Position numbers and translations under genes: made by a program
Notes under the pieces: generated by a model
Database searches by the model: none
What the model saw: only the letters and a program-made list of their open reading frames with translations
Told to the model about the DNA's origin: nothing
Shown here: piece after piece, positions 27,280 to 37,431 of the stretch
Layout of the letters: every line of letters starts with the position of its first letter
Numbering within the stretch: the first letter of the stretch is position 1
Assembly: GCA_018676675.1 (NCBI GenBank)
Contig: JABHEG010000028.1
Span: 1-64,000 of the forward strand
Length of the DNA: 64,000 nucleotides
DNA from: Lentisphaerota bacterium
Lineage (GTDB): Bacteria; Verrucomicrobiota; Lentisphaeria; Oligosphaerales; JABHEG01
Reading direction: 5' to 3'

Positions 27280-29547
27280 CTACTTCCCTGGGGGATCAGG
27301 ATAGTCGATTTTCAGCACGAAATCCTTGACAACGGCGTGGCGGCTGTCGCTGCGGAAGCGGATGAATTCCCACTGTGATTCGCTCATGCCTTTGGCGCTG
27401 GCTGAGCCGAAGTACAGATGTCGTTTGTTCCAGTGCCGCAGTCCATAGAGGAAGTCCAGCCAGTGTTTGGTCTTGGTTGCGGACTCGCGATACCGACCTT
27501 CACCATCAAGAACGAGCTTGCCATCCGCGAATACCTGGATGTCTCGTCCCTTGATGCGGACGCGGTATGTGTGGAACGCATCGGTGGTCACAAACGGGGT
27601 GCTGAGCTTGGCGAAGCGAAGGCCCACCCGGTTTGGTTCAAGTGTGACGTACTCCACAGATTGGCCGTTGCTTATGCGGAGGCAGACGCCGAGGGGATCG
27701 CTGGTCTTGATGACCTTAGCGCGGGCCTCCACTACGGTTTCGTCTTCCGCCTGGACGTGCCACGGGTACATCAGGTGAGGCCAGTGGTGCGGTCCAGTGT
27801 CGTGGTCGGCTATCAGGAGGGCTCCCTCGACCACGCGTTCTTCGTATTCTCCTCCGGCGAAGGCCCGGCGCCAGGGCGGCTGCCTGTTGCCCGCGAGTTT
27901 GTGGTCACATACATATTCCATGTCCCAACCATCGGTCGTGCTTTCGGGCTTCGCACCCGGAGCCAGCGTGATGTCGAACAGGTTGTCGCCTTTCTTGAGC
28001 AACCCGGGGGGAATGGGGAGGTCGATCCATTCTTTCTCCGCCTTGCCCGGACCGAGGGCTGCTCCGTTCAGTTGCACGCCGACGGTGGCCGGATCGCGTG
28101 GCTTATCCAGCTGCAGGTGGCAGGTCACGGTCGGGGCCAGGCCCTGAGCTGCCGCTGCCGCAACGTCGTCCCCGACATTCAGCACCAGTCCCTGCGAGGC
28201 CCCACTGGTCACCTCCCACGGCTGGGTGGGAGTCAGTTTGGGGAGCGCGTCAAATCTCTCGCCGTTTGCCAGGTACCGCCCCGGTTTTCCATCACGGACG
28301 GTGGCGAAGTAGAGCTTGTCCAGGGTTGCGAGCCCGGCAGGATCACCGACCTCCTTGAGGAAGGGGTTGCGTGCGTTGTAGACATTGAAGATATAGATCC
28401 CGTCGAGTCCGGCATTCCAGGCACGCAGAGTCCGGGCCCGGTAACTCTCCGCACTGTGCCGGCTGAATCGTTTGCTGGTGCCCCGGACACGGGACTCGCT
28501 CAAGCCTGCATACATGGGAATGCCATAGGGCTTGCCCAGGGCGACCCACTCTGCCCATGGATTCAGCTTGAAATAGCCACTGCCGATCATGATGTCCACA
28601 AGGCCTTCCTGCATCCACGTCTCGATGTCGAGGCCTGTGAGCCGGGCGTAGCCAGCTGAGTCGGGAACGCGCGCGGCAATGAGGATCGGACGTCCACGCT
28701 TCATCCCGACTTCCTCAGTCATCGCGCGGATTCGTCGCATCAGTTTGGTCATCAGACGGCGTTCGCGTCCTGATGCTTCGCCTCCCCGCGCGACTGATTT
28801 GAGGTAGGACATGTGTCGGAAAAAATCCAGCTCGATGCCATCGACATCGTAGTTCCTGCACACTTCCTCGACGAACTGAAAGGCGAGGTCCCGGATCACC
28901 GGAAGCGCGTAGTTGACACTCGTCCAGGATCCGTATCGAGGCCGGTCGTCGAGGGCACCATTGAGGTACTTCGGATGGTCGACTTTGAGTCTCGGGAGAA
29001 GCGGGTGCGGTTTGTCCGGCCGGTGGGCACCGTCGTGTGTGTCGTTCATTCGCATGGACCAGAAACACTCAAGGTTGTTCTTGTGGCAGTAGTCCGTCAC
29101 AACTTGGAGCGTGTCGGTGCCCTGAGCGATCAGATCCGGGGTTAGGTTCCGTCGGCCCTTCAGGAGTCCCAGGTCATGGTCAAGGACCTCGCCTACTTTC
29201 GTGTTGTGTGTAAACAGGCTGAAACCTGAACTGATTGTGCAGTAAGAGAGCGTATCGACCTGAGTGCCTGGCAGGGGTGTGGTGCGCGTGTCGAGGAAGC
29301 CTGTTGGGGTCGGTTCTCTCTTCGCGGGGTAGTAGGCCGCGTCACAGCCATCGTTGTTGAACACAAGCCGGTGCGGCCGCCGGGCAAGACGGGCGCGTTC
29401 CGCCCGATGCTCGGTTATCTGCTGGCCGGTGTAGCCCAAGCTCAGGAGTCCATCGTCGTTCCGCAGAGCTCCGCATCCGGAGAGCAGGAGCGCCATTGCG
29501 ATTGAGAGCGTGCCTGCGGCGAGTTTCCGGGGTGTCGTCGTTATCAT
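27280..29547 (-). CDS. Lipoprotein with GHL10-like glycoside hydrolase barrel and C-terminal beta-sandwich
   Basis: 755 residues. A lipoprotein signal is visible (ALLLSGC, lipid-bearing Cys at about 25). The barrel contains VVTDYCHKNNLECFWSMRMN and DVDGIELDFFRH, the latter matching the conserved strand of hypothetical glycosyl hydrolase-like (GHL10) proteins; Glu/Asp in IELDF are candidate catalytic residues. The last ~200 residues look like a concanavalin-type domain (FHTYRVRIKGRDIQVFADG). It is probably anchored in the outer membrane and acts on an unknown glycan. It heads the minus-strand group ending with the GH5-like gene. Confidence 0.8.
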   Translation of the reverse strand: MITTTPRKLAAGTLSIAMALLLSGCGALRNDDGLLSLGYTGQQITEHRAERARLARRPHRLVFNNDGCDAAYYPAKREPTPTGFLDTRTTPLPGTQVDTLSYCTISSGFSLFTHNTKVGEVLDHDLGLLKGRRNLTPDLIAQGTDTLQVVTDYCHKNNLECFWSMRMNDTHDGAHRPDKPHPLLPRLKVDHPKYLNGALDDRPRYGSWTSVNYALPVIRDLAFQFVEEVCRNYDVDGIELDFFRHMSYLKSVARGGEASGRERRLMTKLMRRIRAMTEEVGMKRGRPILIAARVPDSAGYARLTGLDIETWMQEGLVDIMIGSGYFKLNPWAEWVALGKPYGIPMYAGLSESRVRGTSKRFSRHSAESYRARTLRAWNAGLDGIYIFNVYNARNPFLKEVGDPAGLATLDKLYFATVRDGKPGRYLANGERFDALPKLTPTQPWEVTSGASQGLVLNVGDDVAAAAAQGLAPTVTCHLQLDKPRDPATVGVQLNGAALGPGKAEKEWIDLPIPPGLLKKGDNLFDITLAPGAKPESTTDGWDMEYVCDHKLAGNRQPPWRRAFAGGEYEERVVEGALLIADHDTGPHHWPHLMYPWHVQAEDETVVEARAKVIKTSDPLGVCLRISNGQSVEYVTLEPNRVGLRFAKLSTPFVTTDAFHTYRVRIKGRDIQVFADGKLVLDGEGRYRESATKTKHWLDFLYGLRHWNKRHLYFGSASAKGMSESQWEFIRFRSDSRHAVVKDFVLKIDYPDPPGK

Positions 29548-29991
29548 GTTCGGTCCACGAGTTTGGGGCTGGGTTGCACTACAGACTGTAAGCTATGGCT
29601 TGGGCGAACGGAGGCAAGGGCGACCGAGTCGGTTCCGCCGTGGTCATATGGTCGCTTTTGGCGGAACTGGCACCAGGCGGCAAAGAGGAAGCGTTGAGGG
29701 GGAAAACACCATGGGACTCCGAATTTCCGGGGTCAACAGCGCCTTGGCGACCCCGAGATGACCGTTTCATCCTGACGAATCTGGCCCGTTCGTGGTAGCG
29801 TGACAGCGTGATACCGTGATAGCTTCTCCGGATCCCCGTACTCACGCTCTCACGCTCTCACCTTTCCACCGAAGTGAGAATGAAACAGCCCCGCTCCCCC
29901 GAGGCGACAGGTTGCTGTGTCCCGGATTCGCCCGTACCGTATCTGGTTCGCAGGGCTGCAGACTGTGTGTTCAGACACTGGGAGAAACACG
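29548..29991. other. Gene-free stretch between divergent genes
   Basis: 444 bases between divergent starts. Apart from the inverted repeat at 29796-29861 I see no coding signal; short open frames here have no supporting motif. It should hold promoters for both the lipoprotein and the large transglutaminase-like gene, but I could not pick convincing boxes. Confidence 0.5.
29796..29861. repeat. Inverted repeat of GCGTGA-type units
   Basis: The left arm TAGCGTGACAGCGTGATACC (29796-29815) and right arm GTACTCACGCTCTCACGCTC (29838-29857) are imperfect reverse complements. Each arm repeats a GCGTGA/TCACGC unit in tandem. Its centre lies about 165 bases upstream of the next gene. Confidence 0.5.
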
Positions 29992-32900
29992 ATGACAGCT
30001 GGGATTTCAAGCACGATGTGTTTCGCACTTGTGGCCTGTTCGGCTGCAGCGGCTGCGGGGATAGACGGCTGGGCAAACGGGGATTGGCAGTACCGGACGA
30101 AGGTCACCCGCCCGACGCCCTTCCGGGATACTGCTGCTCGACCGGCCGAAATCGCTGTTGACTTCCCGCTTCTCTTGCGCAAGAGCGGTATCACGAAAGA
30201 GTTCGATCCTGCGTCCGTCCGCCTGTTCGACCGCGACGGCCGCGAGGTCCCCTGCGCTCTTCGCAGTGAGACAGACGTCAGGACAGGACGTGGGACGCCG
30301 TACGTCACCTGGCTGGCCCGCCCGACAGGCAATGGCGAGGATTCCGTCAGCATCTACTTCAACACACGGGACCGGACAACCCCTCTCGCTGCATACACGC
30401 CCGGCGACCTGCCGCCCGAGAACCTGTTGCGGAATCCCGATTTCGAGGAGGAACTGGTCGGTTGGGAGATCCCTCAAGGTGGGGTTGCGGGGGTCGCAAA
30501 GCGAGCTGACGGGAACGCCGGCACATCGCTCAGAATCGTGGTAGACGAGAAAACTCCCGCGGATGTGCCCCGCCTCATTGACGTTTCGCAGCGGGTGGAC
30601 GTCAGCCGGTGGGCCGGCCGGGAAATGGTCTTTGCCTGTGATCTGTTGGCGGAACGTGCGCGGTTCGGGGCCCCCGTCACGATCGAGATACGGCAGTACC
30701 GCAAGGACGGATCGCGGATTCCGGAGTGCGCGATCCAGCCTCGCTGGCTAACGGTGGAAATGGCAGAAGGACAACCAGTCCAGTTCCACGAACGCGGACG
30801 GTTCAGCCACGACGTGGCAGAGGCAGATGTCGTCCTGCGGTTCAGGTGTGAAGTCCAGGATGTCGATACGGGGCACATGGTCACTGGCCCGGAAGCCGCT
30901 TTTGCCCTCTGGATGGATCGGGCATTGCTACGGGCTGCGGAGCGTTGGCCATGGCCCGGGGTGACGAATGCCGGTTTCGTTGAAGGAGCTCTGCCTGGAG
31001 CTCCGTTGAACCGTGGTTTCGACTTCACCGGCCAGCGGCGTTTGGCCTTCAATGGGGCGTCGGAGAGCGCGCTCACGGTTGGGAGGGCCGGGAGCGCAGG
31101 ACCCGACTCAGTGCATTGGGGGTTGCAGGCAGGAACACTTGAGTTTTGGTGTCGTCCTTCGTGGGATCCCGGCGACGGCGTTGAACGGGTATTCTTCAAA
31201 GGGTATGCCTACCTGTATCGCCTGCAATCGCTATTACGCAAGTGCAGCAGCCAGGGAGGCAATCAACTGGAGTTCCAGATTGCCGATGGCACCCGCACGT
31301 TGCACAAGGTGCGTGGGCCGGCGTCGTTGACGCAAGGGGAGTGGACTCACGTTGCCGCAACCTGGGATTTGGGCAAAGCTCATCTTCAGCTCTTTGTCAA
31401 CGGCGAGCTTACAGGGGTTGTGGGGCCGGGAGACGAGCCTTGGCCGTTCAGCATGAGTGCGGTCGACAAGGCCGCGGAGCACGTGGGCATCGGGATCTCG
31501 GATAGCGATAAGCGCAGCCTGCCGATGCAGGCCTTTATCGGTGGGCAGATGCATGCGAAGAGATGGCCCAAAGGTGAGGCCTGTGAGGCCGTTCTGGATG
31601 AGTTCCGTATCTCAGATGTTGTGCGGTACGCAGCACGTTTCTCTCCGTCGCGCGAAGAGTTCCCGACCGATGTCCACACACGGGCGCTCTGGCACTTCGA
31701 CCACGAGCGCCATGGTGTCCACGGCGGCGACGATGGATTCGTGCGCAGCTATCTGGGGTGTGAACTTCAGCCTCTGCGCGACACTGCGGTTCTCGAGATT
31801 CTGGAAGGGAAAGAGATCGCAAGCCACAGGATCGAGGTTTGCCCACGCGCTTCAGATGAGCTGTTCGAGGCCAATCGCGGGGAGAAGCGTCTGCACGAGA
31901 GCAACCCCTTCCGAGCTATGCCCGATCCCCGCTTCGTCGAGTCCCGGCTGCGGACAGTCGAGCGCGTCCTCACCGGAGAGGACGATGACTTCGTTCTCGA
32001 TGTGGGCGGAGACTTTGCGCCCCTGATGTGCGGCGTCTCGTTTGCCCGGGAAGGCGGCTCTGTCGAGACCACACTGCTTCCACGCTGGCGAGCGAATGAC
32101 AACGTCGTCCCATTCTCCATCGACAGCATCGCCCGGACGCTGGCCACGACGGCTGAGACAGATGCGGACAAGGCCATCGAGATCATGCGCTACGTAAACT
32201 CCTCCACGAGCTACTACGATGCGCACTACTGCGAGACACTGCCCGAGGGCAAACACAGGTCGCGTATTTCCTATACGATGCTAAAACACCTCAATATCTA
32301 CCCCTATGACCAGTGTGGACCGCTCAACTACACACTCCGCAAGATCTACCTGGCGGCAGGCATATCGAGCAATAATTCGCCCGGCACGCACCACCAGTTC
32401 CAGCAGGCATTTTTCGATGGTAGCTTGCGCCTCTTTGATCTCTCCTCGCGCATGTACTGGCTCGATCGCGACAACGCGACGGTGCTCAGTCTTCGAGGCG
32501 TGGGTGAGGACCCGCACTGCAAGCTGCGACAGCCCGGCAATTTGAACTCATTCTATCCTGGTCGGACTTCCCAGGCTTCATTCGGCTGCGCCGCGCGACC
32601 ACACTCAATGGACTTTCCGCTTCGCCCGGGTGAACGGGCCGGCGTCGGCTGGGTGAATGAAGGACGGTGGTTTGAGTTGACAGGTCCGCGGGAGCCGATT
32701 CCCATCGCCAAGATCCCGCCGTACTACGGCAATGGTGCCATCGTCTACGAACCCGTTGCGGAGGGTGATGCGGCGGCGATGGAGAACGTGGTGATCGCGG
32801 GCAAGACACTGCGCGCGGAAGATCCGGGCCAACCGGCCGTCCTGATCTACCGGGCCGCGTGTCCTTACATCCTTACTGATGCCCAGGTGGCGGGAACCTA

Positions 32901-34086
32901 CTCCGCGGGAGCTCCCGGTGGAATCGTTGTCTCCGTGTCGTCAGACCAAGGGAAGACGTGGACTGAGATTTGGCGGAATCCAGGCTCGAGCGGGCGGCTT
33001 GATCTGGGGCTTCGCGACAAGGTCAGCGCCTACTACGCGTACTGGCTGAGAATCGCGTTCCAGCCCGGGGCAGGTACTCGGTTGGCCGGGTTAGCCGTTC
33101 GCACGGTCTTCCTCAACTCTGCCCTGTCGTTGCCGGGGAAGCTGCGCCGGGGGGCCAACCGCATCAGCTTCGTTGCAGCCAAGCCAACTGTGCCCGTTCG
33201 AAGCACCTGTTCGTGGATCGAGCGCCGAACAACCGATCTGGGTGTCTCGCTGAATGCCGTTGGCTTCTACAATCTCGACTATGACCGACACCGGAACCTG
33301 CTGGTCATGGCCCCGGGGTCCGATCAGGCGTTGCGTGTTGACCTCACGGGACGACAGACCACCGGGAACGTATCGCTGGAGATCCCCGGGCAGGCGTTGA
33401 GCGTTTCGCCGAAGCAACGTAAAATTGTGGTCAGTAATGCTCAGGAGTGCGTGTCCGGCGAGTTTCTGTTGGGCATGCCGGAGACTCGGGAGGGGAGGAT
33501 CCTGGCGCTGGACGTCGTCGTCCGCGACGGCAAGCAGGAGCGCCGCGTGCCGCTGGAAATCCTCACAGCCCGAGCAGCCCTCGTTCGGGAAGCCGAGGCC
33601 GCCGATGACATCTCCGGAGCTGCGTCGGTCGTGGAAATCCCCGATGTCAGTGGTGGCAAGGCCGTGTCGTTCGGGGAAACCGGATACCTGTCCTTTGACG
33701 TGGCTGCCGCCTTCTCCGGACCTCACGCCCTGTGGGTCAGGGCACGATGGGATTTCGGGACGCCATCCGTGCTTAGAATCAAGCTCGACGACGGCAAGAC
33801 ACGCAAAGTGAGAACGCACCGCATGATCGGGTTCAACGACTGGACCGATCCCCGGCGTACTTACACCAAGGGCTACGTCCATTACCCTGAGAAAGCCGAG
33901 CATTGGGCCTGGTACCGCGTTGACAGCGTGGAGGTCACCGAAGGGAAGCACCGCCTGGCACTCACAGCACATACGGGAGCGCACGTTGACGCACTTCTCT
34001 TGCTCCCGCAGACTCCGGCCGTCGACCGTGCTGCCATGGACCTGTTTCATAACTGGAACTACGCGCCACAGCAACGCCCGCTGTAG
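29992..34086 (+). CDS. Very large secreted protein with LamG-like and transglutaminase-like domains
   Basis: 1364 residues from ATG 29992 (GGGAG seven bases upstream) with a signal peptide (MCFALVACSAAAAAG). After a DUF2341-like start (WQYRTKVTRPTPFRDTAARP) and a carbohydrate-binding-like region comes a LamG/concanavalin domain (about 340-600; GTLEFWCRPSWDP, WTHVAATWDLGKAHLQLFVN). Near residues 720-820 is a transglutaminase/cysteine-protease-like core: Cys in YDQCGPLNYTLRKIYLAAG, His in GTHHQFQQAFF, Asp in LRLFDLSSRMYW. The C-terminal third is beta-rich. It may process or bind an extracellular polymer; the substrate is unknown. Confidence 0.78.
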   Translation: MTAGISSTMCFALVACSAAAAAGIDGWANGDWQYRTKVTRPTPFRDTAARPAEIAVDFPLLLRKSGITKEFDPASVRLFDRDGREVPCALRSETDVRTGRGTPYVTWLARPTGNGEDSVSIYFNTRDRTTPLAAYTPGDLPPENLLRNPDFEEELVGWEIPQGGVAGVAKRADGNAGTSLRIVVDEKTPADVPRLIDVSQRVDVSRWAGREMVFACDLLAERARFGAPVTIEIRQYRKDGSRIPECAIQPRWLTVEMAEGQPVQFHERGRFSHDVAEADVVLRFRCEVQDVDTGHMVTGPEAAFALWMDRALLRAAERWPWPGVTNAGFVEGALPGAPLNRGFDFTGQRRLAFNGASESALTVGRAGSAGPDSVHWGLQAGTLEFWCRPSWDPGDGVERVFFKGYAYLYRLQSLLRKCSSQGGNQLEFQIADGTRTLHKVRGPASLTQGEWTHVAATWDLGKAHLQLFVNGELTGVVGPGDEPWPFSMSAVDKAAEHVGIGISDSDKRSLPMQAFIGGQMHAKRWPKGEACEAVLDEFRISDVVRYAARFSPSREEFPTDVHTRALWHFDHERHGVHGGDDGFVRSYLGCELQPLRDTAVLEILEGKEIASHRIEVCPRASDELFEANRGEKRLHESNPFRAMPDPRFVESRLRTVERVLTGEDDDFVLDVGGDFAPLMCGVSFAREGGSVETTLLPRWRANDNVVPFSIDSIARTLATTAETDADKAIEIMRYVNSSTSYYDAHYCETLPEGKHRSRISYTMLKHLNIYPYDQCGPLNYTLRKIYLAAGISSNNSPGTHHQFQQAFFDGSLRLFDLSSRMYWLDRDNATVLSLRGVGEDPHCKLRQPGNLNSFYPGRTSQASFGCAARPHSMDFPLRPGERAGVGWVNEGRWFELTGPREPIPIAKIPPYYGNGAIVYEPVAEGDAAAMENVVIAGKTLRAEDPGQPAVLIYRAACPYILTDAQVAGTYSAGAPGGIVVSVSSDQGKTWTEIWRNPGSSGRLDLGLRDKVSAYYAYWLRIAFQPGAGTRLAGLAVRTVFLNSALSLPGKLRRGANRISFVAAKPTVPVRSTCSWIERRTTDLGVSLNAVGFYNLDYDRHRNLLVMAPGSDQALRVDLTGRQTTGNVSLEIPGQALSVSPKQRKIVVSNAQECVSGEFLLGMPETREGRILALDVVVRDGKQERRVPLEILTARAALVREAEAADDISGAASVVEIPDVSGGKAVSFGETGYLSFDVAAAFSGPHALWVRARWDFGTPSVLRIKLDDGKTRKVRTHRMIGFNDWTDPRRTYTKGYVHYPEKAEHWAWYRVDSVEVTEGKHRLALTAHTGAHVDALLLLPQTPAVDRAAMDLFHNWNYAPQQRPL

Positions 34087-34120
34087 CCCGAATACTGTTG
34101 AGCTGCCTTTCTCACGGAGA

Positions 34121-34140
34121 AGACGGCCGCTGAGCCGTCT
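34121..34140. terminator. Hairpin downstream of the transglutaminase-like gene
   Basis: AGACGGC and GCCGTCT form a perfect seven-base stem with a six-base loop, 35 bases after the stop codon at 34086. No T-run follows, so it may slow RNA decay rather than terminate. The rest of the ~270-base gap holds two copies of TGTAGCCCGA (34083, 34265) and a CTGAGCTTCGCCGAAGGA motif. Confidence 0.35.
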
Positions 34141-34357
34141 CGACAGAGCTCGAGGTCCTGAGCTTCGCCGAAGGAGACATCGGCCCTCCAGCACTTCTCG
34201 CCCTCGGGAATGCTCTTGGAGGATCGGCGTCCCCGACGACCGCGTCTTACGTCAACAGCATTGGCTGTAGCCCGATGTCTCCTGGACGGGCAGCCGGAGT
34301 GTGAGTGACTTCCCCCGGAACTGGTTCGAGGCAGAGCGAGCTTCTGATCATCGGCAG

Positions 34358-37159
34358 ATGGGACGGACAATCGTGAAAACCCAGACATCGACAACGGACG
34401 GTCACCACCTGATGTGGCTGGAGACGGAGCACTTTAGCGAATTCGGTGGGTGGGTGAACGATGCCCAGTTTCTTGACCTAATGGGGTCGCCTTACCTTCT
34501 TGCTACAGGCATGGGGATTCCTGTCGCAGATGCCGTTTCGGCCGTGCCCGTACCCGAGGCCGCGACCTACCGCCTTTGGGCGCGCAGCAAAGACTGGTAT
34601 CCGCAGCACCACCCCGGTCAGTTTCGGATTCTGCTGGATGGTGATCCCGGTCAGCACGTTTTCGGGTGCAGCGGACGGTCAGGCTGGCAGTGGGAGGATG
34701 GGGGGACGCATGAGCTTGCCGGGACTGTGGATGTGGCACTCCATGACCTCACTGGCTACTACAGCCGCTGTGACGTGGTCGTGCTCACGAGTGATCTGGA
34801 GTGGCAGCCACCGGACGCGGTTGAGGACATCGCTCGCCTGCGTGAGTTGCACGGTGGGATCAGTGCGGAGATCGCGGACGCGGGGCACTACGATGTGGTC
34901 GTCCTCGGTGGAGGTCTGGCCGGGTGCACGGCCGCCGTTGCGGCTGCACGGAATGGGGCATGCGTTGCACTGATCCAGAACCGGCCGGTCCTGGGGGGCA
35001 ACGCGAGCACCGAGATTCTTGTTCCTCCGGTTGGGCTTTGGCCACGTACCGACTGCAGCCCTCTGAACCCGCGTGAGACGGGGTTCCTGGAGGAGTATCG
35101 CACCAGAGGAGACCAACGTGTCTCAGAGGGGAAGCTCTACTCCGAACGTCTACTGCGTTCTGTCGACCAGGAGGAGGGGATAGACCTGTACCTGAACAGG
35201 CATGCGATTGATGCCGATCTGGATTCAAGCCCGGAGAAGCGAATCGCCGCCGTGATTGCCTTGGACGTGAACACCGGGCACCGGGTACGGATCGCCGGCA
35301 CCATGTTTGTCGATTGTACGGGTGACTCGGCGATCAGTGTTGCCGCGGGGGCCGAGTATCGGCACGGTAAAGAGACAAGGGCCATGCACAATGAGCCCTG
35401 GGCGGGGGAGGAACCATCCTCCAATACGATGGGGAATGGCCTCAAGTACCACTGCCGGGACACGGGGGCCCCACAGCCGTTCAAAGCTCCGCCCTGGATC
35501 TACCGCTTCGACCAGTGCGCTGACTTCACCCCGGGCAGGCATCCACATCTCCCAACCAGTGTGGCCATCGGCTATCAGTGGCAGACTGAGCTTGGCGGCC
35601 TGCGCGACACCTACGCTGATGCAGAGGAGATTCGGGACGACTTGTTCCGTCTGATATTCGGCCTGTGGGATCACTCCAAGAACAGTTGTCCCCGGCACCG
35701 AAACGGCGCGGAGAATCTGGCCCTGGAATGGGTGGGACACATCACTGCCAAGCGTGAGAACCGACGCCTGATCGGTGACCATATTCTGACCCAGAATGAC
35801 ATCGGCGACCGTACGCTCTTCCCCGATCGCGTCGCCTATGGCGCCTGGATAGTGGATGACCACTACTCGGCCGGTTTCTTCCACGACGGGCAGTTCGGCT
35901 GGCACATGGATGACCCTGAAAATGCCCACGCCGGAGTCGAGTTCTCAATCCCTTTCCGTTCCCTTTACTCCCGGAACGTGACCAATCTGCTCATGGCCGG
36001 CCGGAACATATCGGCGACTCATCTCGGCATGTCGAACACCCGTGTCATGATGACGTGCGCGATCATGGGGCATGCGGTCGGGACCGGGGCTGCACTGTGT
36101 GTTCAGTCCGGTGTTTCTCCCCGGACTCTCGCTCGCGATCGGATCAGTCAGCTTCAGCAGCAACTCCTCAAAGAGGGGGCGTACATCATCGACCTTCAGG
36201 CTGCCGATCCCGCGGACCTGGCCCGAAACGCCAGCATTGGGGCCTCCAGCGAGGCGACCCCGGCCATTGCGGTGACCAACGGCTTTTCGCGGGCTACTCC
36301 AGACAGCCCAAACGCGTGGACACCCGATCCGGACAGCGAAGGGCCGCACTGGCTCTGTCTGACCTGGGATGAGCCCGAAACGCTCAACACCATCCACGTG
36401 ACATTCCAGACCACGCCGCTTGCACCGACTCAGTTTTCCGTTGAGATCTGGCGGGAGGACTGCTGGGAGCGAGTTGCGGAGATCGCAGACAACCGGCATC
36501 GCAGGCATGTGCTTGGTCTCGATGAGTTGACGACCGATCGTCTGAGAGTTGTGCTGCCGCATGCCTCCGGCATCTGCGAAGTCCGCGTCTACCGAGAGTC
36601 TCCGGAGGCCGTCGCTACTGTTCGGCGGGCCCATGACACGATGTGCCTGCCCGACCACGGGCCATGGTTGCCCTGGCCGGAAGCCGAGCGGGTGGGCAGG
36701 CTGCCCGGTATCGTTGTCGAGTCGGAAGAGACTCATCGGGTGGGGCACTGGGTATGCTCAACCTGGTCCGGCCAGTTCCTCGGCCAGGACGGCTACCTCC
36801 ACGATGGTAACTCCGGGAAGGGGCACAAATCCCTGCGCTTTGATCTGCCGGTTGCCGGGACCGGGCAATACGAGCTTCGTCTTGCGTACGCTGCGTGTGA
36901 CAACCGAGCCACGAACACACCGGTTCACATTCGCACAGTCGATGGCCTGGAAACCGTGCGTGTGAACCAGCAGGCCGAACCGCCGATCGACGGCCTGTTC
37001 GTTTCGCTTGGTGTCTATGAGCTCTCTTCGGACGCTGCTGTCACTGTTGCCAATGAAGGCACAGACGGTTACGTCGCCGCCGATGTTGTCCAGGCCTTAC
37101 CGATTGAGGCTGAGTGTGGATCAGATCCTCGGTCCTCGTGCCAGTCTCCTCCCGTGTGA
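34358..37159 (+). CDS. FAD-dependent oxidoreductase with flanking beta domains
   Basis: About 933 residues; the start is uncertain (GTG 34301, ATG 34358 or ATG 34412, none with a good ribosome site). An N-terminal beta domain (about 20-130; FSEFGGWVNDAQFLDLMGSP) precedes the FAD_oxidored core: dinucleotide site DVVVLGGGLAGCTAAVAAAR, then RPVLGGNASTEI and a distal FAD motif LLMAGRNISATHLG. The C-terminal 300 residues resemble discoidin-like binding domains (LNTIHVTFQTTPLAPTQFSV). The family is abundant in Lentisphaerota and often sits with glycan-degradation genes. No signal peptide is evident; the substrate may be a sugar or polyol. Confidence 0.82.
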   Translation: MGRTIVKTQTSTTDGHHLMWLETEHFSEFGGWVNDAQFLDLMGSPYLLATGMGIPVADAVSAVPVPEAATYRLWARSKDWYPQHHPGQFRILLDGDPGQHVFGCSGRSGWQWEDGGTHELAGTVDVALHDLTGYYSRCDVVVLTSDLEWQPPDAVEDIARLRELHGGISAEIADAGHYDVVVLGGGLAGCTAAVAAARNGACVALIQNRPVLGGNASTEILVPPVGLWPRTDCSPLNPRETGFLEEYRTRGDQRVSEGKLYSERLLRSVDQEEGIDLYLNRHAIDADLDSSPEKRIAAVIALDVNTGHRVRIAGTMFVDCTGDSAISVAAGAEYRHGKETRAMHNEPWAGEEPSSNTMGNGLKYHCRDTGAPQPFKAPPWIYRFDQCADFTPGRHPHLPTSVAIGYQWQTELGGLRDTYADAEEIRDDLFRLIFGLWDHSKNSCPRHRNGAENLALEWVGHITAKRENRRLIGDHILTQNDIGDRTLFPDRVAYGAWIVDDHYSAGFFHDGQFGWHMDDPENAHAGVEFSIPFRSLYSRNVTNLLMAGRNISATHLGMSNTRVMMTCAIMGHAVGTGAALCVQSGVSPRTLARDRISQLQQQLLKEGAYIIDLQAADPADLARNASIGASSEATPAIAVTNGFSRATPDSPNAWTPDPDSEGPHWLCLTWDEPETLNTIHVTFQTTPLAPTQFSVEIWREDCWERVAEIADNRHRRHVLGLDELTTDRLRVVLPHASGICEVRVYRESPEAVATVRRAHDTMCLPDHGPWLPWPEAERVGRLPGIVVESEETHRVGHWVCSTWSGQFLGQDGYLHDGNSGKGHKSLRFDLPVAGTGQYELRLAYAACDNRATNTPVHIRTVDGLETVRVNQQAEPPIDGLFVSLGVYELSSDAAVTVANEGTDGYVAADVVQALPIEAECGSDPRSSCQSPPV

Positions 37160-37263
37160 CAGAAAGGGCAATGGTCTGCTGCCGCAGTTGCCTGGCTGAT
37201 GAGCAAACGTTACAGTCCACTATCTCGGCGCCTTTGGGCGCGACTGGCATTAGGACAAAGGCA

Positions 37264-37337
37264 ATCGGGGCGTGGCAGCCCCTCCCACGTTGGCTACGGC
37301 GACCTCAATGTGGGAGGCGGTGCCATCCGGCGACCTC
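37264..37337 (+). repeat. Dispersed ~75-base palindromic repeat, copy B
   Basis: It opens with ATCGGGGCGTGGCAGCCC and closes with CAATGTGGGAGGCGGTGCCA, matching copy A (7955-8030, opposite strand). Within it CTCCCACGTTGG and CAATGTGGGAG form an inverted repeat. CTTTGGGCGC occurs on both sides (near 37232 and 37380), a possible flanking direct repeat. The remainder of the 37160-37431 gap shows no gene. Confidence 0.65.
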
Positions 37338-37431
37338 TTCCTGGGTGCACTTTTCGCCGCTTGACTTCGTGCCGTTCGTCTTTGGGCGCAGTCATACGCC
37401 CCACAAGTCCCTCTAGTTGACAGGACACTCA

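Noticed and set aside
27418..28659. 413-codon plus-strand frame opposite the GHL10-like lipoprotein
   Set aside because: Shadow of the minus-strand gene, no family resemblance.
33091..34194. 367-codon minus-strand frame over the end of the transglutaminase-like gene
   Set aside because: Shadow frame; the plus-strand protein continues through it.
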